NCBI GenBank assembly: GCA_021234155.1 | Contig: JAJEKV010000036.1 | Span: 2,470,996-2,534,995 of the forward strand | Length of the DNA: 64,000 nucleotides | Source of the DNA: Isoetes taiwanensis | Lineage: Eukaryota; Streptophyta; Lycopodiopsida; Isoetales; Isoetaceae | Direction: 5' to 3' | In this document: one piece after another, positions 58,040 through 64,000 of the stretch | Position numbering within the stretch: the stretch's first letter is position 1 | Layout: each line of letters opens with the position of its first letter | The notes under the pieces: generated by a model | Told to the model about the DNA's origin: nothing | The model's database searches: none | What the model saw: the letters and a program-made list of their open reading frames with translations, nothing else | Position numbers and translations under genes: made by a program

Positions 58040-58210
58040 ACAGGCTTGCCTAACCCCCCCTACAACAATTCCTGCAATTCTAGCCCGTCCAGTTGTCCTG
58101 ACACATTAGCTAAAGCTTAAAAATCTCCCTAAACAGCCTTGCAACCATTCTTGCAATTTTGGCCGTCCAACCTATCCTGACACATCAGTTAAAGCTTAAG
58201 AATCTCAAAT
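58040..58210 (+). repeat. Diverged tandem duplication of about 92 bp
   Basis: Two versions of GCTTGCC/GCCTTGC ... TTCTTGCAATTTTGGCCGT ... CTGACACAT..GTTAAAGCTTAA at about 58041-58118 and 58133-58207. Confidence 0.7.
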
Positions 58211-61200
58211 TTACAATTTTGTAATTAGGAAAACTTATAGAAATTACCTGGATCCTATGCCAGTGTTTGTGAGATATATTTACAAGAAGCAGCTTTGAAA
58301 CCTCATAAATAATGTGCTAACAGATTGTGGGTTGCCCGTAAGTCTGTTAGAAATGGAGAATGAAACTTGTCTTGAAAATTGAAATAATAAAAAGGTGCGA
58401 CTAGATGAGCTCAAAACTATGCAGAATCATGCCCTCGGAGACAACCATGCAAGAACAAATGCAGAATGTAAACCTGCCACAATAAAAAAACAGAGCTACG
58501 CTTTGCCACAATCCAAAAAGGACTGTGATTTTCCACAATCAAACAAAGTCATACTCCAACCGGCAGCTGCTGCTTTGCTGCCCAATAGCTTTGATTCCGG
58601 CATCCTTAACATCTATGCTCCAAGTCTGAATGAACATAGCAGAAAGATATACACAGTTGGCCATCCCCTTTGTGCTCAAAGAAGCGAAATAGCTCCATCG
58701 CCATAAGCGAAAAAAGAAGAGTACATGCACCATAGCTGAAAAGAGAAGACCATCTGTGATGAACCACTAGATTGAATCCTAACGAGTCTTACCACTAATC
58801 GACAGCCAAACACAACCTCTAATGCTAACTAATGCAGGTCTGCAAATTTTCCATTGTCCAAACAACCCTCCAAAACGATCTCAAATAGCCAAATAAAAAA
58901 CCCACCTATCGGCCCATCAATCAAAGGTTTGCCCTTCGGGCAATCCAAAAATTGGTAACGGTCCAATTTTGACAACATCTCATCCTATTTGATTTCAATT
59001 CATTAGGGGCAAAGGAAAGAATTTAGTCAAATCCATATAATTGGGATTTGGATGTTGGCACATATTACTCAAGCAGAACAAGCTCCACCTTGTAAAGAAA
59101 ATGCCTCTAGGTGTTTGGGTTTGCTTATCCAATGTTTTATTTGGGCCTTAAATTTTTTCAGAACCATAAATTTGTATGGTCAGTCAAGCTTTCTTGATAG
59201 ATTCAACTAAAAAGCTTCAAAAAGTTTCGATGAAAACCGGATGTTTTCTTTGCCGGGAAAAACGGTTGACTTTTATATAAAAAAAGGTCGGAGCTCGCTG
59301 TTTTGCACTGAAACAGCTGGCTCACCGCTTCGCGGCTCACCAGACTATTTCACTGCGAAATAGCTCACTCTTGACCTTTTCTTATTACATAGTGACGATT
59401 GGATGAGTGCAGGACTAATAGAGCATGCAGCATGCCTCTACTCCTAATAGAGCACGCAGCATGCCTCCCCTTCTCCTTCAAATGCATCCTCTATTATCCT
59501 CCACGGTCTATACTCGTCAACAAGGGACGTTTTGCTTAGTCTATAAGATGATTTCTTGAATCATCACTATCAAAGATGGGATTTGTTTTCTTAGTCTATA
59601 AATCCATTTCTTGATTATTCATCTTTCTTTAGTCTATCAAAGATGGGCTTTGTCTTCCTTAGTCTACAAACCCATTTCTTGATTATTCATCTTTCTTTCA
59701 AGCAAGTACATATTAATAGAGGAGCAGGTTTCAAAATTTATACTTCCAGACTTGGTTGGTTTCAAGACATCGTTTATTTTTCCATTCAAATCCTATTGGC
59801 ATTCCATTAGTTTAAGGAAACTCTTTAGAATAAGCAATCATTACCTGCTCATACCTCATGATGTGATCAGGGCATTTCTCTTCCTAATGCAATCAGGAGC
59901 GTTTTAAGTCATTTAGTTCTTCATCTTTTAAGTTATTACTTCTCGTAGAACATGGTAAATATCTAGGCATATTATCTTGAATCTCCATCGTTGATTTCTA
60001 TCCCATGCAATATGGTGGTGTGCTTAACTGCTGCATGTACTCGGCATGATGATGATAAACATATTTGTCAGTATTTCCAAAACAAAGCATATCTAATCCA
60101 AAATTAAGTACCCTTTGGTTCTTACTGCATTATATATGGATTTTAATTAGTGAAGGTTAATAATATGTGTCTCACATGGAAATCTTGTTTCAATCTACAG
60201 TTCACAACGTTTAAATATGGATGTATAGCTGTAGGAGTGTCATGATCACATGTTCTAGCACATATATACTCCATGTTCCTCTTCATCTAGACATACAGGT
60301 AAAAGCACACCATGGTTACCATATTGCCTATGCACCTTCATCCTATCACAGTGCCAACAAGAAATAGCCAGTTCAATATAGCAGACAAGATATTTGACTG
60401 GCCTCTTTTTTCGAGTAGGTTCTCAGACATGCATTTTCAACTCAAATGTGAGGTTGCAAAGACAATCCTTCAACTGGTTGAAACTAGCATGAAATCCATC
60501 TCACCATTTCAAGCCCTTTTTTATATCATCTGAAGAGCACATATGTGATGAAACTAAGTGGTTAATGTGGAAAGACAAAGCTCATGCATTATTAACATGT
60601 GATGAAACTAGGTGGTTAATGTGGAAAGACAGGAAAAAAAGTGTAGTTTCGTCAACATAGTCTGAACTATTAGGCAATGCGCTACAATTTAGTTTAGCAG
60701 TCGATGAGGCAAGTGAGATCATGCAAGGACTTATCACACATTGCTGACATAATTCAGGTAAACACATTGCTGACATAATTCAGGTTCTTTAAGACCCATT
60801 CAGAACGTTAGGAAATGAAACAAACTTTTGAATCGCTTGCCCAAAAAAAGAAGGGGAATTCCAAGAATCCCGTTACCTATCCAGTCGTCCAGTCAGAATA
60901 CCAACAGTACAAGCGAATCCTAATCCTACTCGGCCAATACACATAGGTCTGCCATCCACGAGAAATCATAACTAGAAACTTTCAATACAATACAATTTCC
61001 AACCACTGGAAAACCGAGTGCCTCATTTTTGAGGACCAGATTATTATTGCTATGTGTTCTTTGAAAGCATTAGAACTAGATCATCTTCCTTACAAACATT
61101 TTGGGTTGTTGCTATTTATTATCAGCTGCTTCATCGCATTAAATTGAAAATTATTGTTTGCATTTGTTTTGGATTTTCAGATTATGCAGGAGCAATTCTA

Positions 61201-61500
61201 TGGTTACAGAATGAGAAATTGATACAAGATTTAATGATTTCATGATGATGAAAGCATCACATCGAGCATCAGATGACATGATAGACGAATTTGTGAGTTT
61301 AAACGGGAGCTCAAGATATTCAAGACTTAGAAAAGGTTATGATAGGTGGACCTATGCTACACCTGAGGAGCTTTTGCAATAAAAAGGATGAGATGTCTCA
61401 AAGCACTGCTCAAGGAGGTCTAAAGAAATAATTTAGAGTAGTTTTTCATAGCCATCTACATGCATTTGGAATAAGAACATGTTGGCATGAGCCTGGAGTG
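58211..61500. other. No gene seen; several small tandem duplications
   Basis: Short frames only (longest 58395-58706, unrecognised). Duplications: CTAATAGAGCAYGCAGCATG near 59408 and 59444; a roughly 68-bp unit ending ATTATTCATCTTTCTTT at 59570-59700; TGATGAAACTARGTGGTTAA at 60548 and 60601; ACATTGCTGACATAATTCAG at 60738 and 60763. Confidence 0.55.
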
Positions 61501-63060
61501 CTTAAAGCTAAGAAAAGCAACTCTTTTTTTTTTTTGCTCAGCGCATGTTATTGCAATACTGTCACAGAAATTGTATAATTTGCCAGATGAGTCTAATGCA
61601 TTGTGAATGCTTTGTTTGCATTAGAGGATTTCCCATGTAAACTACAAATTATATCATCAATGAATTCCTCAATGCAGCGGTGGTTAAAAGTGGTCTACTC
61701 TTCTCTTCACATATAGACTAGGCACGGCCACATGCATCGTTTTAGGGAAGCTTACCCTCTATTTCGGAGGTAGAGGCCCCCATTTTTGTGTGGAGGCTGA
61801 TTTTCAGTGGACCCTTTTTTTGGGTGCCTTGACTGCCATTCTTAATAGGCTAGTTAACTGTTGTTAAGGGACAGCAACAGAGAGGAAGAAGAAGTAGTTT
61901 CTCACCTGTTGTTATCTCAGGGGTCCTCGTTAAGATTGGATGCACAGCCCTCTCTCGTATTAGAATCGTCTACGGAGGCAGATACGGTGGCTGCCAAGAA
62001 ACTTTGTCATGTGGCCAGGCCTACTATCACTCATGTTCAATGCTATGTATCATGTCATGGTATCAATGCTGTATACGATGTCATAGTATCTTAGATTGCA
62101 TATCTTCTTGAAAAGGCGATTGATATTTCAAAAATAAAGAAGGATCGTGAAGGTGTTGTTTATGTTCTACTATTTCTATATCATTGGGAAAAAGCAAAGT
62201 ATTTCCCAAGAATGAGTAGTCAATATCAAGTGCGTACCATCTTATGCCTTTGATGATGAATTATTGTATATAATTTTGACAAGAGAAGAAAAAGCAATTT
62301 TTTCGTCAAAAAACCTCGTCAATTTAATACTCAAATATAAGTTCAGTCAATCTGATTCAGTTTCATATTCTTAATCTTTGTCAAATTCCCTCTTCCTGAC
62401 AACAAAAGAAAGGCCTAAATCTGTGGGAAGAGGCCTAAATCTGTGGGACTAGTCATGCTGGATGCAGTAAAAGTAGGCCTAGCAAATCAGATGTATCTCT
62501 CTGCCTTATGGGAGCCAGATCTTAAATTCTTGGGGACAAAGTGCAGCATAGAGGCCGAGCAATTCTAGTCCACGCTACCTTTGGACTTGTATAATGTGGC
62601 TCATTTTACAATATCTATTAATTTTTACACCAAGAGGGACCAGCTATTGTCTACATGATCATAAACAATGGGGGTACCAAGCTATCTTAAGGACTTGAGG
62701 AAAAAGTTGGGGCATAGAAGTCGAGCAATTCTGGTCCATGCTACCTCTAAACTTGTTATAATTGGCACACGTTACAATATCTATTAACTTTTATGCTGAG
62801 GGACCAACTTACCGTGCAGGATACCATGGCCACATACCCAGATTTGTTTTGACATTGCATATGGATGCCATTAGTGTCGAACCTTTGGCAGAGTAATTTT
62901 ACACCACGATATGTTGTCTGCCGTCATTTCTCCAGGTTCATTCCAAGTCTGAGGACTTGATTATACAGGGTCAATCACACTCCAGGGTCACTCGAAGGAG
63001 AAGTTTATCTGCTTATCATTTGTAACATGCTCAAAAAATTGTTACAGTAACACATACCTT
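61501..63060. other. No intact gene; probable retroelement debris
   Basis: A diverged duplication of about 170 bp (62520-62650 and 62690-62815) shares CGAGCAATTCTRGTCCAYGC and ACAATATCTATTAA. A plus frame at 61861-62094 is not recognised. Its position before an integrase scrap suggests remains of a gypsy element. Confidence 0.35.
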
Positions 63061-63074
63061 ATCGTGCTCTTGCC

Positions 63075-63180
63075 CAGGATGAATACATTTTTGTAGCTAT
63101 AGATCTTTTTACCAAATGGGATGAAGCAATTCTTTTCAAGCAAGCAGGCACCATGACAACTATAAAACATATGTACCAGG
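63075..63180 (+). pseudogene. Gypsy integrase core scrap
   Basis: A plus frame reads EYIFVAIDLFTKWDEAILFK and QAGTMTTIKHMY, matching the well-known gypsy integrase segment (ILVAIDYFTKWVEAIP) that carries the first catalytic Asp. No other integrase blocks follow within the window. Confidence 0.75.
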
Positions 63181-63581
63181 TATGTATTTGGTTCCATTCT
63201 GCCCAAACACCTCACATGAGAATACTGAAAAAACTTCTATTGGAAAAGCTCTCTTCAGCTCTGCTCTGCTATGAAATGTCTTCTCATTAACATTATGGCT
63301 ACATTAAAGCTTTTGGCTGATACTGGAGGAAGAAGGCAACCCTCTGCAAGGTGAACCTTTTCTATTGTCAAACATTTTCACTATATAATAATATTAATGA
63401 TGAAAAATGCATTCTGCAAGCAAGACGGATTTGTTAGATGTATATGAGATGATATCCATCACTGTCATTAGATGGAGCATGCAAGGGCATCCGTGACCTT
63501 TTGAGTTTGAAGTTGAAATTGCATCCTTTGTTGCCTAGTTGTCCTATACGCTTTTCTAAAAATTAATAGTAAGTGATCTAA
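63181..63581. other. No gene seen
   Basis: Short frames only; nothing recognised. Confidence 0.5.
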
Positions 63582-63731
63582 GATCTCTCTCACACATAGT
63601 ATTCATGCACACTTTTCTCTGTGGCCAAAACTAATTTTTGTATTCACAAAGAAAAGTATCTCTCACATATAGTATTCATGCACACTTTTCTCTGTGGCCA
63701 AAACTAATTTTTGTATTCACAAAGGAAAGTA
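63582..63731 (+). repeat. 75-bp tandem duplication
   Basis: TCTCTCACAYATAGTATTCA to CACAAAGRAAAGTATC occurs twice back to back (63582-63656 and 63657-63731), nearly identical. Confidence 0.9.
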
Positions 63732-64000
63732 TCTAATGTATAAATCTATCTCTTAATGGTTACGTACATGAAATCTATAGAACTTCATTCACAAGTACTA
63801 ATTCTGAAGCTATTACGGGCCTGCATGCACAAACAAAAGAAGACAGGAGTACTAACTAAAAATATCTTACGCATAATTGCCTTCAAGCTGATGGAACCCC
63901 TGTATTGATATTTAGCTCCATAACATATCTGCTATCATGCTCAGACTGTTTTGAACAATGATAAGTATTGTTCACGCATGTTGAAACATGGAATCTATAA

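Noticed and set aside
58395-58706. 103-aa plus-strand frame as a gene
   Set aside because: No recognisable motif, no splice or promoter setting, and of a length expected by chance in this composition.

Overview
This is a land-plant nuclear sequence dominated by transposable elements. The plant signals are a nine-exon serine carboxypeptidase gene with GT-AG introns, a malectin-type (CrRLK1L-like) receptor-kinase remnant, a plant-style molybdenum-cofactor-sulfurase-like remnant, an initiator-tRNA primer site of Ty3/Ty1-type retrotransposons, and several families of plant LINEs. I cannot resolve the lineage from the sequence alone. The density of old, broken elements fits a large, repeat-rich plant genome.

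Layout. 1-4.3 kb: mostly non-coding, with a possible tRNA-derived SINE, pieces of an unrecognised minus-strand gene (with a SUMO-interacting-like motif) and a 5'-truncated LINE tail. 4.3-7.4 kb: remnant of a MOCOS-like (PLP-dependent, NifS-like) gene, split by a 2.3-kb antisense LINE and carrying two separate in-frame internal duplications. 8.6-21.2 kb: an old Ty3/gypsy element (LTR piece, primer site, gag zinc knuckle, protease, RT, RNase H, integrase, 3' LTR) with a second, GC-rich antisense LINE of about 5 kb in its gag region and tandem repeats beside it. 19.9-45.0 kb: three direct tandem copies of an approximately 8.4-kb segment that starts inside the 3' end of the gypsy element. Each copy carries an LTR, a 53-nt palindrome next to an antisense primer-site motif, and a 148-bp foldback element; the third copy is cut short by a LINE. 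45.0-48.0 kb: two LINE fragments in opposite orientation. 48.5-50.1 kb: a decayed pogo/CENP-B-like DDE transposase. 50.2-51.3 kb: a LINE tail and a possible first exon of an unknown gene. 51.7-53.0 kb: receptor-kinase pseudogene flanked by 140-bp direct repeats. 54.8-57.3 kb: the only convincingly intact gene, a serine carboxypeptidase. 57.3-64 kb: non-coding DNA with many small tandem duplications and a gypsy integrase scrap.

The genes do not form a pathway. The window is one host gene in a bed of nested transposons. I found no convincing new biological system. The items most worth a second look are the tandem array, its copy differences clustered at CAG/CTG sites (possibly sequencing errors), the palindromic elements, the doubly duplicated MOCOS-like remnant and the two unrecognised exon sets.
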